DNA from: Sinorhizobium mexicanum | GTDB lineage: Bacteria; Pseudomonadota; Alphaproteobacteria; Rhizobiales; Rhizobiaceae | Direction of reading: 5' to 3' | Assembly (NCBI RefSeq): GCF_013488225.1 | Contig: NZ_CP041239.1 | Location: 372,001-436,000 of the forward strand | DNA length: 64,000 nucleotides | In this document: positions 34,711 through 43,608 of the stretch, one piece after another | Layout: every line of letters begins with the position of its first letter | Numbering within the stretch: position 1 is the stretch's first letter | Made by a program: the position numbers and the translations under genes | Notes under the pieces: generated by a model | Seen by the model: the letters and a program-made list of their open reading frames with translations, nothing else | What the model was told of the DNA's origin: nothing | Database searches by the model: none

Positions 34711-35202
34711 ATGACACCCGATCAGAACCTCATGCTCTACACCAAGCTTGCCGGTTTCCGGCTCGTCGTCCTCGCAAACCGGTTCGGCTGCGACAGCGAG
34801 TTCTCGCGAGACCTTCATGACCGCCTGATTGAAGGGCTGGAGGCGGCAATTGGCCGCGTGCGGATCATCATGTCGTTGGAGCGGAGCGTTCTTACCGGAG
34901 AGGACGAGTTCGCCGAGTATCAACTGGAAGGGGAGACCGAAATATTCGGGCGCTTTACCATCAATCTGCTGGACGATCTCGAAATCGATTTCGACACGCA
35001 CGAATACCGCATCAACGGTGGCGATTGGGCAATCGCTTTGACGGCCGACTATACCGGCGTCGACATCGACTATCCGGAACTGGTTGCGCTCACCGACAAT
35101 GAGCTCGGCTCACTTGGGCCGATCATCAAGGACATCACGCGGGAAACCGGGATCGCGGTAAATGCGTCGCGTGTCATTTTCACCCGGTGCGAAGGATCAT
35201 GA
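34711..35202 (+). CDS. conserved hypothetical protein, 163 aa
   Basis: Starts at ATG 34711 after GAAGGAGATCACAAC. Acidic protein with a central DEFAEYQLEGETEIFGRFTI and a strand-rich end (EYRINGGDWAIALTADYTGV). No signal peptide or membrane segment. I do not recognise a family. Leader repeat copy B ends 43 bases upstream. Confidence 0.55.
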   Translation: MTPDQNLMLYTKLAGFRLVVLANRFGCDSEFSRDLHDRLIEGLEAAIGRVRIIMSLERSVLTGEDEFAEYQLEGETEIFGRFTINLLDDLEIDFDTHEYRINGGDWAIALTADYTGVDIDYPELVALTDNELGSLGPIIKDITRETGIAVNASRVIFTRCEGS

Positions 35203-35365
35203 TCCTGCGGTGCGATCTCGACAATCCGAGGGGCGGCGAGAGCCGCCTCTCAAATGTCCAGAAGACATCGCGATCGTAGCGCTTGTGATCAGTTGAGCCT
35301 CTTCCTTTCGACTCGGCCGTCATCTCTCATAGGGGATGTTGCTGCCCGTGCGTCATGACGCAACC

Positions 35366-35428
35366 TGCTGCCGCCAGAATTTTCCCCGCCGTACCGGCTC
35401 CTCGCGAAGCAAAATTCTGGCAGCAGCA
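35366..35428 (+). promoter_or_regulatory. 18-base-stem hairpin in the leader of a 57-codon gene
   Basis: TGCTGCCGCCAGAATTTT and AAAATTCTGGCAGCAGCA pair at 17 of 18 positions around a 27-base loop. It has no T tail and lies 96 bases before the next ATG, so it is not a terminator of a known gene. The arm TTTTCCCCGCCG recalls the leader repeats at 34.1 and 34.6 kb. Confidence 0.6.
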
Positions 35429-35523
35429 AGTCCTTCACGTGCGTTTCGGCCCTCTGGGTGCGTCCCTCCTTTCCGGTCCGCCGACTATCCCCGCGATGAC
35501 CGCAATTCGAAAGGAGAAACACC

Positions 35524-35697
35524 ATGCAACAGCTCGCCCAATTCCTCGCAGCCACCGGCCGCCGGCTCCGCACTCTCGGCAAGGTGATGAGCCACTTCTT
35601 CCGCAAGGGAAAGCTCGGCTTGAAGCTCGCAATCAAGATCCCGTTCTTCGTCGAGATCGAGGTGTCCTTCGAGACTGACTGGAACCGGCGCCGCTGA
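35524..35697 (+). CDS. small basic protein, 57 aa
   Basis: ATG 35524 follows AAAGGAGAAACACC, a near-ideal ribosome site. The product MQQLAQFLAATGRRLRTLGK, VMSHFFRKGKLGLKLAIKIP, FFVEIEVSFETDWNRRR is basic and amphipathic, without a clear membrane span. A 9-base hairpin follows immediately. Function unknown; the strong expression signals suggest a real gene. Confidence 0.6.
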   Translation: MQQLAQFLAATGRRLRTLGKVMSHFFRKGKLGLKLAIKIPFFVEIEVSFETDWNRRR

Positions 35698-35706
35698 AGC
35701 GCTTTC

Positions 35707-35728
35707 GAAGCCCGCTTCCGCGGGCTTC
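35707..35728 (+). terminator. hairpin between convergent genes
   Basis: GAAGCCCGC, loop TTCC, GCGGGCTTC; a perfect 9-base stem followed by TCTCATCTC. It can serve both the 57-codon gene and the convergent WGR gene. Confidence 0.5.
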
Positions 35729-35730
35729 TC

Positions 35731-35988
35731 TCATCTCGGCATCGAAGCGCGCGGACGATAGCCGCGTTTGCGTTTTTGGCGGAGCAGATCGAGGAACAGT
35801 CGCACCGCTTCCTCTTCCCGACCGAAATGATGGACCAGCATCTGCCCCTTGCTTCCGATGCGGCCCCATTTGCGCAGCAGGCAGACGTCCCCGAACAGAT
35901 TGGGTTCGATCGACATCGCGTAGTAGCGCGCCATGTTCCGGGAGGTATCCGAGCGTTCGACATAGAGGTGGTAAGGTTGCGAGATCAT
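35731..35988 (-). CDS. WGR domain protein
   Basis: 85 residues from ATG 35988 (a GTG at 36030 would add 14). YHLYVERSDTSRNMARYYAM, then LLRKWGRIGSKGQ and HHFGREEEAVRLFLDLLRQK is a complete WGR domain, a DNA/nucleic-acid binding module known from PARPs and from short plasmid proteins. No other domain is attached. The ribosome site is weak for both starts. Confidence 0.8.
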   Translation of the reverse strand: MISQPYHLYVERSDTSRNMARYYAMSIEPNLFGDVCLLRKWGRIGSKGQMLVHHFGREEEAVRLFLDLLRQKRKRGYRPRASMPR

Positions 35989-36189
35989 GGGAGAAGAATC
36001 GCTGATCCCGGGAATCGCGTCCAACGACACTTATGAATCAATCGCCATGGATCGATTCACATCGGTGATGATATCGGAAAACCCGTGACGGGCTTGGGCG
36101 AGACGCCTTTGGCGCACGGCTCTACTCGCTGACGCTCCCCGAACCCGCCTGGCGGTTTCGGCCATCCGGTAACGATCCTCTCGCGGTTC

Positions 36190-36771
36190 TCAGCCGCACC
36201 AGCCGTGCCTCGCACCGTCCCAGCGCCTGGCGAGGCCCTCGTCGATGAGAGTGGCTCCGAGCGAGCGCCCTGCCCGCGTCACCGTGCGGAGCTTGCGACC
36301 ATATTTATCCTCGTCACGCAGGCCGGCCGACAAGGAGAATTCGCCGGCATTGAGCAACGCCAGCAGGCGTGCTTTCGCGGCTTCGCCTTTGATCCTTTCC
36401 GCCTCGCAGCGCGGCGGGCTGAGTTCGGGCGTGTCGATATCCGCGATGCGGATTTTCTGGCCCTTGAACCAGAAGGTATCGCCGTCGACGACGCAGTTCA
36501 CATGGCGATCGGCGCCGCAGAATGAAAATGCCGCTGACGATGAATGCCCTGTTGGTGTCCTGGCCGCAGCCACGAGTCCGGAAAGGTCGCCGGGGCCATT
36601 GAAGGCAAGCCATCCTCCCGCAGCAAGGATCATGGTGCAGCAGATCGCGGCCAGTGGTTTACGCAGGCGGCGCGGTCCCGATCGGGGTGGCTTTCCCTGC
36701 CAGCGATGTCGATCGTTCTTTCCCCCGGGCTTCCCCGTCTTCCTGAACGGAACCACATTCGATTTCGTCAC
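36190..36771 (-). CDS. thermonuclease (SNase-like) family protein
   Basis: 193 residues. A basic N-terminus, a membrane anchor (about 40-57, LAAICCTMILAAGGWLAF), then the nuclease fold: VVDGDTFWFKGQKIRIADID (catalytic Asp and Arg of the SNase site), TPELSPPRCEAE, and DKYGRKLRTVTRAGRSLGA (second Arg) with LIDEGLARRW. It is an exported or membrane-anchored nuclease. Such genes are common next to traG on rhizobial conjugative plasmids; a role in transfer has not been shown to my knowledge. Confidence 0.85.
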   Translation of the reverse strand: MTKSNVVPFRKTGKPGGKNDRHRWQGKPPRSGPRRLRKPLAAICCTMILAAGGWLAFNGPGDLSGLVAAARTPTGHSSSAAFSFCGADRHVNCVVDGDTFWFKGQKIRIADIDTPELSPPRCEAERIKGEAAKARLLALLNAGEFSLSAGLRDEDKYGRKLRTVTRAGRSLGATLIDEGLARRWDGARHGWCG

Positions 36772-37002
36772 CCTCGGTCCTCTCCTGTTCGCCTCAACCT
36801 ATGACGGCTGCGGTTTCATCCGCGTTTACATGCAAGGGCGCTTCAGACAGTGTGCGAGGAGTGGGGCGCAGTCGATCCCGCCTCCTCTTCGAGCCACTAT
36901 GTTGAGGCTCCTGCGGCTGCGCTTTCTCCCGCTCCCGCACGACGAGAATTCCCGAAATCCCGCCCTTTCGTGCGGCCGCTATGCTGATTTCTCCGATACT
37001 CT

Positions 37003-38979
37003 TCATTGTCCTAGATCGGCCTTGCTCGTTGCACTGCGCACCGGCTCGATCCGAGAGGCTCCGAGCGTGTTTCTGGGCCTGTGAAACCTGTTCATCCCAA
37101 CGCAGGCTTTCATATCGTCGCGCCTGAACCAGATCGCGCGGCCGCACCTGAGCGGTGCGTTGCCCGCTGTGAAGACGATCTGCTCATCGGCGCGCATGCG
37201 AAGCACCTCGTGCGGCTGGATCAACGGTCGTGCGGCCAACTGCTTCGATCGCGTCCGCGACGATCCTTTCATCTGCGAACTACGGCTGACCTGGTCGATC
37301 TCGACTGTTGTCATGCCGCAGCGGCGTGAGATGTAATCGGCGGTTTCCGGATCGTTGATCGCTGCGAAACTGATCCAGCTCGCGCTCTCGAACCACTTGC
37401 TCGATGCATCCCGCCCACCGTAGGTTTCGCGCAACTGGCCGATCGACTGATAGATCATGACAAGGGTGATCCCATATTTGCGGCCGGCATCGCGCGCAGT
37501 TTCCAGGATCCGCATGTAGCCAAGCCTCGCGACCTCATCGAGAAGGAAGAGCGCCCTGCCCTTCATCGACCCATCGCGATTGTAGATCCCATTGAGAAAG
37601 GAGCCGATGATGACGCGTGCGAGGCCCGCATGCGTCTCCAACGTCCTGAGATCGATGTTGATAAAGACGTCGGTGTTTCCCTCGGCAAGATCCCCCGTCG
37701 AAAACGTCTTTCCGGAAACCAGTGCGGCATAGTTCGGATAGGACAGCCAATGGGTTTCCTTGATCGCGTTGGCGTAGACGCCGGAGAAGGTTTCGGGCGT
37801 CATGTTCACGAAGGCCGCCACATTCTCCTTTACGAAATCCGACTCCGAATTGTCGTAGATTTCCTGCAGGCGTTGACGCAACTGCGGCTCCGGCTCGGAG
37901 AGATTGGCGCGAACCTGGCGAAGCGTCTGGTTCTCCTTCTCCGTGTGGCCGGAGAGGCAAACGTCGGCGATCATCGCCGTCAAGAGTTGCAGGGCCGAGG
38001 CCCGGAAGAAGTCGTCGCGAACTCCGCGCGTGCCGCCGCTATCGCTCATGATCCATGAAGCGACGGAGGCGATATCCTCTTCCTTGGTGCCGCCGAATTG
38101 TCCGATCCAGTCAAGCGCGTTGAAGCCAGTCTCCGGCTCCTTCGGGTCAAGGACGAATAGATCCCGGTTTGTGCTGCCCCGGTGCACTGACACCATCGGG
38201 GCAACCTCGTTCGACGGGTCGAGGACGATGAGCGAGCCGCCCCATTTCAACGCCGTCGGGATCGTCACCGACGTCGTCTTGAAGCCGCCGGAACCCGCGA
38301 ACACGATGCCGTGGGACGAACCGAACGAGCCGTCGAAGCATAGGAGCGGCGACTTGCCGCCGGCGCCCCATGTCTCAGCGTTGTCTGCACGAAATGCCAG
38401 TGCCGCTGTGCTGTCTCGATCGACGCGATATCGTTCGCCGATGACGATGCCGCCGGCGTCCGAAAACAGGTTCGCCGCTTCCTGCATCTTCATCCATTCG
38501 GCCTCGCCATGAAGCGCCCGCTTGCCGCGTATGCGTTTCGGTTCGGCACTTGCGAATACCGCGTTGCCGGCGAGCGCGACACGGAGGGCGAAGCAGGCAG
38601 ACAACGCCGCCGCCGCCGCGCCGATCAGCGTCGCGGGATCGACATAGGAGACGAGCGACTTGCCGGCCGGAATCTGGTCCGCAAGCCCCGACAACCTGGT
38701 CGTTTCGCGAGCGATGGCGACAATGATTGTCGCTATACCGCCGGCAGCGACGCCCCATCCTGCTGTCTTGATCCTGATCGCGCCGGCGCTCGCGAACAGG
38801 AAGACGATGCCGATGGCGGCCGCTGCGACATAAGGCAGGGCAATGCCGGCCCGGCCGAGCGTCTGCCGAGCAGCCTCCGTCTTTCCAAAGCCGGATAGCC
38901 AATGTTCGACCCCGGTCAATCCGATCATGACCAGGAAAATCAGCGCGACAGGTGCGATGAAAAGCATGATCCTATTCAT
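37003..38979 (-). CDS. traG: TraG, type IV coupling protein
   Basis: 658 residues from ATG 38979, which overlaps the traD stop by eight bases; a TTG four codons ahead is less likely. N-terminal membrane helices (residues about 1-110) precede the VirD4/TraG ATPase domain: [20 protein letters not shown] (Walker A region), [10 protein letters not shown], and [20 protein letters not shown] (Walker B), [13 protein letters not shown]. The coupling protein takes the relaxosome to the Trb secretion channel. It closes the traC-traD-traG operon. The length fits Ti-type TraG. Confidence 0.95.
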   Translation of the reverse strand: MNRIMLFIAPVALIFLVMIGLTGVEHWLSGFGKTEAARQTLGRAGIALPYVAAAAIGIVFLFASAGAIRIKTAGWGVAAGGIATIIVAIARETTRLSGLADQIPAGKSLVSYVDPATLIGAAAAALSACFALRVALAGNAVFASAEPKRIRGKRALHGEAEWMKMQEAANLFSDAGGIVIGERYRVDRDSTAALAFRADNAETWGAGGKSPLLCFDGSFGSSHGIVFAGSGGFKTTSVTIPTALKWGGSLIVLDPSNEVAPMVSVHRGSTNRDLFVLDPKEPETGFNALDWIGQFGGTKEEDIASVASWIMSDSGGTRGVRDDFFRASALQLLTAMIADVCLSGHTEKENQTLRQVRANLSEPEPQLRQRLQEIYDNSESDFVKENVAAFVNMTPETFSGVYANAIKETHWLSYPNYAALVSGKTFSTGDLAEGNTDVFINIDLRTLETHAGLARVIIGSFLNGIYNRDGSMKGRALFLLDEVARLGYMRILETARDAGRKYGITLVMIYQSIGQLRETYGGRDASSKWFESASWISFAAINDPETADYISRRCGMTTVEIDQVSRSSQMKGSSRTRSKQLAARPLIQPHEVLRMRADEQIVFTAGNAPLRCGRAIWFRRDDMKACVGMNRFHRPRNTLGASRIEPVRSATSKADLGQ

Positions 38980-39187
38980 CGCTGTTGCCAAAGGCCTCCG
39001 CGCCGATCGCCATCAATCGCGAGCGTTCGGTGTCGTTGCTTTTCAAGCGCCGGCTCAAATCGATGAGGGCGCCCAGCAGAAGCGCTCGCTTCTCGTAGCG
39101 AAGACCCGCTTTGACGATCAAACCGCCGAGCTCGATTTTTTCCCGCGTGTCCTTCTTGCGGGCATCGGATGTGGTCGTGCGCGCCAT
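38972..39187 (-). CDS. traD: TraD, conjugal transfer protein
   Basis: 71 residues from ATG 39185-39187, four bases after the traC stop. [48 protein letters not shown] is the Ti-type TraD, a short basic protein of the relaxosome region. It shares the ATG-overlap junction with traG. Confidence 0.9.
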   Translation of the reverse strand: MARTTTSDARKKDTREKIELGGLIVKAGLRYEKRALLLGALIDLSRRLKSNDTERSRLMAIGAEAFGNSDE

Positions 39188-39191
39188 CCGC

Positions 39192-39488
39192 TCAAGCCTC
39201 AGCAGTCCCGCCCGCAGCCGCGCCAGCCGCGTTCTGCGTGGACGGTGCGCTGCTTTCGCCGACGCCAGCCCCCCTCTTTCCTCCGGTCGTACGAACCTCG
39301 CCTCCGCGAAACCGTTTCGCCAGATCGTCGAAGGCCACCTGCAGCTCGGCCTCATCGACCTCGATCTCGCCGAGACCTGCCTTCAGCGCGATCCGGCCGA
39401 TCCGTTCGGCTTCACGGGTCTCCGCGGCCTTGAGCTGTTCCTGGAGCTTGGCGATTTCGTCGCGGATCTTGGAGGATGGCTTCTTCAT
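39192..39488 (-). CDS. traC: TraC, relaxosome accessory protein
   Basis: 98 residues from ATG 39486-39488. [60 protein letters not shown] is the Ti-type TraC. It has a coiled start and a Gly/Ala-rich tail. It probably helps TraA at oriT, which lies directly upstream; a LuxR-box-like site is 75 bases before the start. Confidence 0.9.
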   Translation of the reverse strand: MKKPSSKIRDEIAKLQEQLKAAETREAERIGRIALKAGLGEIEVDEAELQVAFDDLAKRFRGGEVRTTGGKRGAGVGESSAPSTQNAAGAAAGGTAEA

Positions 39489-39562
39489 TCCGTCTGTCTC
39501 CCTTCGGTGAGAAAGCTTGTCTTTCGAACCCAGCTTTTCCGATCGGAGTGCGGAACGCACTA

Positions 39563-39578
39563 CTGTGAATCCTACAAT
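39563..39578 (-). promoter_or_regulatory. LuxR/TraR-box-like site in the traC-traA intergenic region
   Basis: Read on the minus strand it is ATTGTAGGATTCACAG, which matches 15 of 16 bases of the site at 59887-59902 upstream of traI. The TTGTAGGAT half equals the left arm of the palindrome at 59800-59815. The distance to traC (75 bases) and traA (166 bases) would allow control of both divergent operons. Confidence 0.55.
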
Positions 39579-39631
39579 CGCCAAGGGCGATGCTTTCGTG
39601 AATGATCCCGGCCGTTCCGAAGGAGCGGATC

Positions 39632-39664
39632 CGAAGGGCGCAATTATACGTCGCTGATGCGACG
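39632..39664 (-). other. oriT: oriT nic region (RSF1010/Ti-like)
   Basis: On the minus strand a hairpin CGTCGC-ATCA-GCGACG (39664-39649) is followed by TATAATTGCG then CCCTTCGG. This has the arrangement of the RSF1010 and Ti plasmid oriT: inverted repeat, short AT-rich stretch, then cleavage in TGCG/CCCT. The expected nic is between 39639 and 39638 on the minus strand, so transfer begins there and runs toward low coordinates. It lies between traC and traA, the usual place. Confidence 0.75.
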
Positions 39665-39743
39665 CTCTGCTTTTTGCCCCTGGCAGGCCTTCCGCTCCCG
39701 ACGAACTCATTGATTTCACTCGCAACCGGGAAAGAGTTCCGCC

Positions 39744-42700
39744 GTGGCCGTCCCTCATTTCTCCGTCAGCGTCGTCGCCCGTGGCTCCGGCCGCAGCGCC
39801 GTCCTGTCGGCGGCCTACCGCCACTGCGCCAAAATGGAGTTCGAGCGGGAAGCCCGCACGATCGACTACACCCGTAAGCAGGGCCTGCTGCACGAAGAGT
39901 TCACTATTCCCGCCGATGCGCCGGAATGGCTACGCTCGATGATCGCGGACCGCTCTGTTTCCGGCGCCTCCGAGGCTTTCTGGAACAAGGTCGAAGATTT
40001 CGAGAAGCGGTCCGATGCGCAGCTCGCCAAGGACGTTACCATCGCCTTGCCGATCGAATTGACGGCCGAGCAAAAGATTGCGCTGGTGCGTGACTTCGTC
40101 GAGCGGCACGTCACCTCGAAGGGCATGGTGGCCGATTGGGTCTATCATGACGCCCCAGGCAATCCGCATGTTCATCTGATGACAACCTTGCGGCCGCTGA
40201 CCGAGGACGGTTTCGGCGCCAAGAAAATCCCAGTTCTCGGACCGGAAGGCAATCCGATCCGAAACGATGCCGGCAAGATCGTCTATGAGCTCTGGGCGGG
40301 AAGCATCGACGATTTCAACGCGTTTCGCGACGGATGGTTTGCCTGCCAGAACCGGCATCTGGCGCTTGCTGGCCTCGACATTCGTGTCGACGGCCGGTCC
40401 TTCGAGAAGCAAGGGATCGATCTCGAGCCCACCATTCATCTCGGCGTCGGGACCAAGGCGATCGAACGGAAACGCGATGGGGCGTCCAAGCCCATGGAGC
40501 TCGAACGCCTCGAACTGCAAGAGACGAGGCGGAGCGAAAACGTCAGGCGCATCGACCGGAATCCTCAACTCGTCCTCGACCTGATCATGCGTGAGAAGAG
40601 CGTCTTCGACGAGCGTGACGTCGCCAAGATCCTTCACCGCTACATTGACGATCCGGCGCTGTTCCAAAGCCTGATGGTCCGGATCATCCTCCAACCTGAG
40701 ACGTTCCGCCTCGAGCGCGAGCGAATCGACCTTGCGACCGGCAACCGGGTGCCGGCCAAGTACACGACGCGCGAGATGATCCGGCTTGAAGCGGAAATGG
40801 CCAATCGAGCGGTCTGGCTATCGCAACGGTCGTCGCACGGTGTTCGCGATGCGGTGCTGGCGGCGACATTCGAGCGTCATGAGCGTTTGTCGGATGAGCA
40901 GAAGACGGCGATCGAGCATTTGGCGGGACCCGAACGGATCGCGGCGGTGATCGGCCGTGCAGGCGCCGGCAAGACGACGTTGATGAAGGCTGCACGCGAG
41001 GCCTGGGAAGCAGCAGGTTATCGCGTTGTCGGTGCAGCACTTGCCGGCAAGGCGGCAGAGGGCCTGGAGAAGGAAGCGGGCATCATTTCTCGGACGCTTG
41101 CGTCGTGGGAACTCCGCTGGAACCAGGGCCGCGATCAGCTCGACGGCAAGACGGTGTTTGTGCTGGACGAAGCCGGCATGGTGTCGTCGCGGCAGATGGC
41201 GCTGTTCGTCGAAGCGGTAACGAAGGCCGGTGCCAAACTCGTTCTGATCGGCGATCCTGAACAGCTTCAACCGATCGAAGCCGGCGCTGCCTTCCGCGCG
41301 ATTGCCGATCGCATCGGCTATGCCGAACTCGAAACCATTTACCGCCAGCGTCAGCAATGGATGCGCGATGCCTCGCTTGATCTGGCGCGCGGCAATGTCG
41401 GCAAGGCGGTCGATGCTTATCGCGCCAAGGGCAAGGTAATAGGTTCGGATCTGAAGGCGGAGGCCGTCGACAACCTCATCGCCGCCTGGGACCGCGACTA
41501 TGATCCCACAAAGACGTCGCTGATGCTCGCCCATCTTCGCCGCGACGTTCGCATGCTGAACCAGATGGCCCGCATCAAACTCATCGAACGCGGGGTTCTC
41601 GACAAGGGATCCGTGTTCAAGACGGCGGACGGCGATCGCAATTTCGCCGTGGGCGACCAGATCGTGTTCCTCAAGAACGAGGGCTCGCTCGGCGTCAAGA
41701 ACGGCATGCTGGCGAGGGTCGTCGAGGCCGCACCCGGCCGCATCGTTGCGGAGACTGGTGAAGGCGAACGCCGCCGTCAGGTGCTCGTCGAGCAGCGCTT
41801 CTACAACAACCTCGATCATGGCTATGCCACGACGATCCATAAGAGCCAGGGCGCCACGGTGGACCTGGTGAAGGTATTGGCTTCGCTCTCGCTCGATCGG
41901 CACCTCACCTATGTTGCGATGACCCGTCACCGCGAGGATCTCGGTGTCTATTACGGCAGACGGTCATTCGCCAAGGCCGGCGGCTTGATCCCTGTCCTCT
42001 CGCGCAGGAACGCCAAGGAAACAACGCTCGATTACAAGAAAGGCGGCTTTTACCGGCAAGCCCTTCGCTTCGCCGAGGCTCGCGACCTCAATCTCGTGAA
42101 CGTGGCCCGCACACTCCTTCGCGATCGGCTGGAATGGACGCTCAGGCAAAAACAAAAGCTCATCGATCTTGGTGCGCGCCTTGCCGTGGTTGCCGGCAAG
42201 CTCGGACTCATCATCGGCACTGTGAAATCTCCGCTCCAGGACACTGTCAGGAAGGCAAAACCTATGGTTTCCGGCATCACCACCTTCGCAAAATCAGTCG
42301 ACCAGGCGGTCGAGGACAAGGTCGCAGCCGATCCCGGCTTGAAGAAGCGGTGGGAGGAGGTTTCGACCCGTTTCCACCTCGTCTATGCGCAGCCGGAAAT
42401 CGCGTTCAAGGCGATCAATGTCGACGCGCTGCTGAAGGATGGAACGGTGGCGAATGCCACAATCAGCAGGATCCGCGATAAACCGGAAAGCTTCGGCGAG
42501 TTGAAAGGTAGAACTGGTCTGCTGGCAAGCGGCACTGACAAGCAGGCGCGGGCAACGGCGCTGACCAACGCGCCGGCTCTTGCCCGAAATCTGGAGCGCT
42601 ATCTGCGCCAGCGGGCGGAAGCCGAACGGAAGTTTGAGGTGGAAGAACGCGCCGCTTCTCGATTGATATCCCCGCGCTCTCCCAAAACGCAAAGCAGACC

Positions 42701-42779
42701 CTCGAGCGTGTTCGCGATGCGATCGACCGGAATGACCTGCCTGCAAGTCTCGAATACGCGCTTGCCGACAAGATGGTGA
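39744..42779 (+). CDS. traA: TraA, relaxase-helicase, C-terminus frameshifted
   Basis: Starts at GTG 39744 (GGGAAAG ahead). The N-terminal MobA/MobL relaxase (residues 1-230) has MAVPHFSVSVVARGSGRSAV and the three-His metal motif GNPHVHLMTTLR. A RecD/TraI-like helicase follows: VIGRAGAGKTTLMKAA near residue 403, VFVLDEAGMVSS, LIGDPEQLQPIEAGAAF and HKSQGATVDLV with YVAMTRHREDL. It nicks oriT and unwinds the transferred strand. Up to about residue 970 all is as expected; then the frame runs into SRLISPRSPKTQ and stops at 42779, while the proper C-terminus continues in another frame. The enzymatic domains are intact, so partial function is possible. Confidence 0.9.
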   Translation: MAVPHFSVSVVARGSGRSAVLSAAYRHCAKMEFEREARTIDYTRKQGLLHEEFTIPADAPEWLRSMIADRSVSGASEAFWNKVEDFEKRSDAQLAKDVTIALPIELTAEQKIALVRDFVERHVTSKGMVADWVYHDAPGNPHVHLMTTLRPLTEDGFGAKKIPVLGPEGNPIRNDAGKIVYELWAGSIDDFNAFRDGWFACQNRHLALAGLDIRVDGRSFEKQGIDLEPTIHLGVGTKAIERKRDGASKPMELERLELQETRRSENVRRIDRNPQLVLDLIMREKSVFDERDVAKILHRYIDDPALFQSLMVRIILQPETFRLERERIDLATGNRVPAKYTTREMIRLEAEMANRAVWLSQRSSHGVRDAVLAATFERHERLSDEQKTAIEHLAGPERIAAVIGRAGAGKTTLMKAAREAWEAAGYRVVGAALAGKAAEGLEKEAGIISRTLASWELRWNQGRDQLDGKTVFVLDEAGMVSSRQMALFVEAVTKAGAKLVLIGDPEQLQPIEAGAAFRAIADRIGYAELETIYRQRQQWMRDASLDLARGNVGKAVDAYRAKGKVIGSDLKAEAVDNLIAAWDRDYDPTKTSLMLAHLRRDVRMLNQMARIKLIERGVLDKGSVFKTADGDRNFAVGDQIVFLKNEGSLGVKNGMLARVVEAAPGRIVAETGEGERRRQVLVEQRFYNNLDHGYATTIHKSQGATVDLVKVLASLSLDRHLTYVAMTRHREDLGVYYGRRSFAKAGGLIPVLSRRNAKETTLDYKKGGFYRQALRFAEARDLNLVNVARTLLRDRLEWTLRQKQKLIDLGARLAVVAGKLGLIIGTVKSPLQDTVRKAKPMVSGITTFAKSVDQAVEDKVAADPGLKKRWEEVSTRFHLVYAQPEIAFKAINVDALLKDGTVANATISRIRDKPESFGELKGRTGLLASGTDKQARATALTNAPALARNLERYLRQRAEAERKFEVEERAASRLISPRSPKTQSRPSSVFAMRSTGMTCLQVSNTRLPTRW

Positions 42780-43045
42780 AAGCGGAGCTCGAAGGTTTCG
42801 CCAAGGCTGTATCGGAGTGTTTCGGCGAACGTACCTTCCTGCCTCTGGCTGCTAAGGACCCCAACGGACAGACCTTCAATGCGGTTACGGCTGGAATGAC
42901 GGCCGGGCAAAAGGCCGAGGTGCGATCCGCCTGGAATTCCATGCGGACCGTGCAGCAACTTGCCGCCTATGAACGCACGACGGAGGCGTTGAAGCAGGCA
43001 GAATCTTTACGCCAAACGAGGAGCCAAGGGCTCTCCCTGAAATGA
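42660..43045 (+). pseudogene. traA: detached C-terminal part of TraA
   Basis: In the frame ending at 43045 the sequence reads SIDIPALSQNAKQTLERVRD, AIDRNDLPASLEYALADKMV and on to [12 protein letters not shown], the normal end of TraA. One missing base near 42655 (for example a T in GCTTCTCG) explains the break. The stop overlaps the traF ATG by four bases, as in intact operons, which shows the two parts were one gene. Confidence 0.85.
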
Positions 43046-43608
43046 TGATGCCGGTGTTTGCTCGAAGGGTGAAACGTTCTCAGAGAACGAACGCAGTCGT
43101 GATGCTCTCCGTGGCGGCGTCCATATTCGGGGGTATTGTTGCTGCGGCCATTATCGGCGGCTACCGCATCAACCTGACACCGAGCGAGCCCCTCGGCCTC
43201 TGGCGCATCGCACCGCTCGATCGAACGGTGTCGGCAGGTGATCTCGTCTTCATTTGCCCTCCGCAAACGCTGGCGATGCAAGAGGCCAGAGCGCGTGGCT
43301 ATCTCCGCTTCGGAACCTGCCCGGGCGGGGTCGCGCCGCTCATCAAGATGGTCATCGCCATCGGTGGCCAGCCTGTCGAGATCGGCGCCGAGGTGACGAT
43401 CGACGGGCATGTGGTCCCCTACTCCGATCTAGCACAAGGGGACGGAAAAGGTCGGCTGATGACGCCCTATCCTGGTGGTGTCGTGCCGCGGGGAAGCGTC
43501 TTTCTTCACTCGCCGTTCAGGAGCTCCTTTGACTCGCGCTACTTCGGTCCCCTGCCAACATCCGGCATCGTTGGCCTGGCGCAACAGGTGCTCACCTATG
43601 CACCGTGA
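43042..43608 (+). CDS. traF: TraF, conjugative signal-peptidase-like transfer peptidase
   Basis: 188 residues. One N-terminal membrane segment (about 20-42) followed by an S26 peptidase fold: [12 protein letters not shown] with the nucleophile Ser, and [14 protein letters not shown] with the general-base Lys, then the strand-rich [26 protein letters not shown]. By homology with RP4 TraF it processes and cyclises the TrbC pilin. Its ATG overlaps the true traA stop by four bases and its stop overlaps the traB start by eleven. Confidence 0.92.
   Translation: MMMPVFARRVKRSQRTNAVVMLSVAASIFGGIVAAAIIGGYRINLTPSEPLGLWRIAPLDRTVSAGDLVFICPPQTLAMQEARARGYLRFGTCPGGVAPLIKMVIAIGGQPVEIGAEVTIDGHVVPYSDLAQGDGKGRLMTPYPGGVVPRGSVFLHSPFRSSFDSRYFGPLPTSGIVGLAQQVLTYAP

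Noticed and set aside
39192..39893. 233-codon leftward frame covering traC and oriT
   Set aside because: Only its last 98 codons are TraC; the upstream part crosses oriT and the LuxR-box-like site and starts in traA on the other strand.
40818..41930. 370-codon frame opposite traA
   Set aside because: Antisense of the TraA helicase domain; no independent features.
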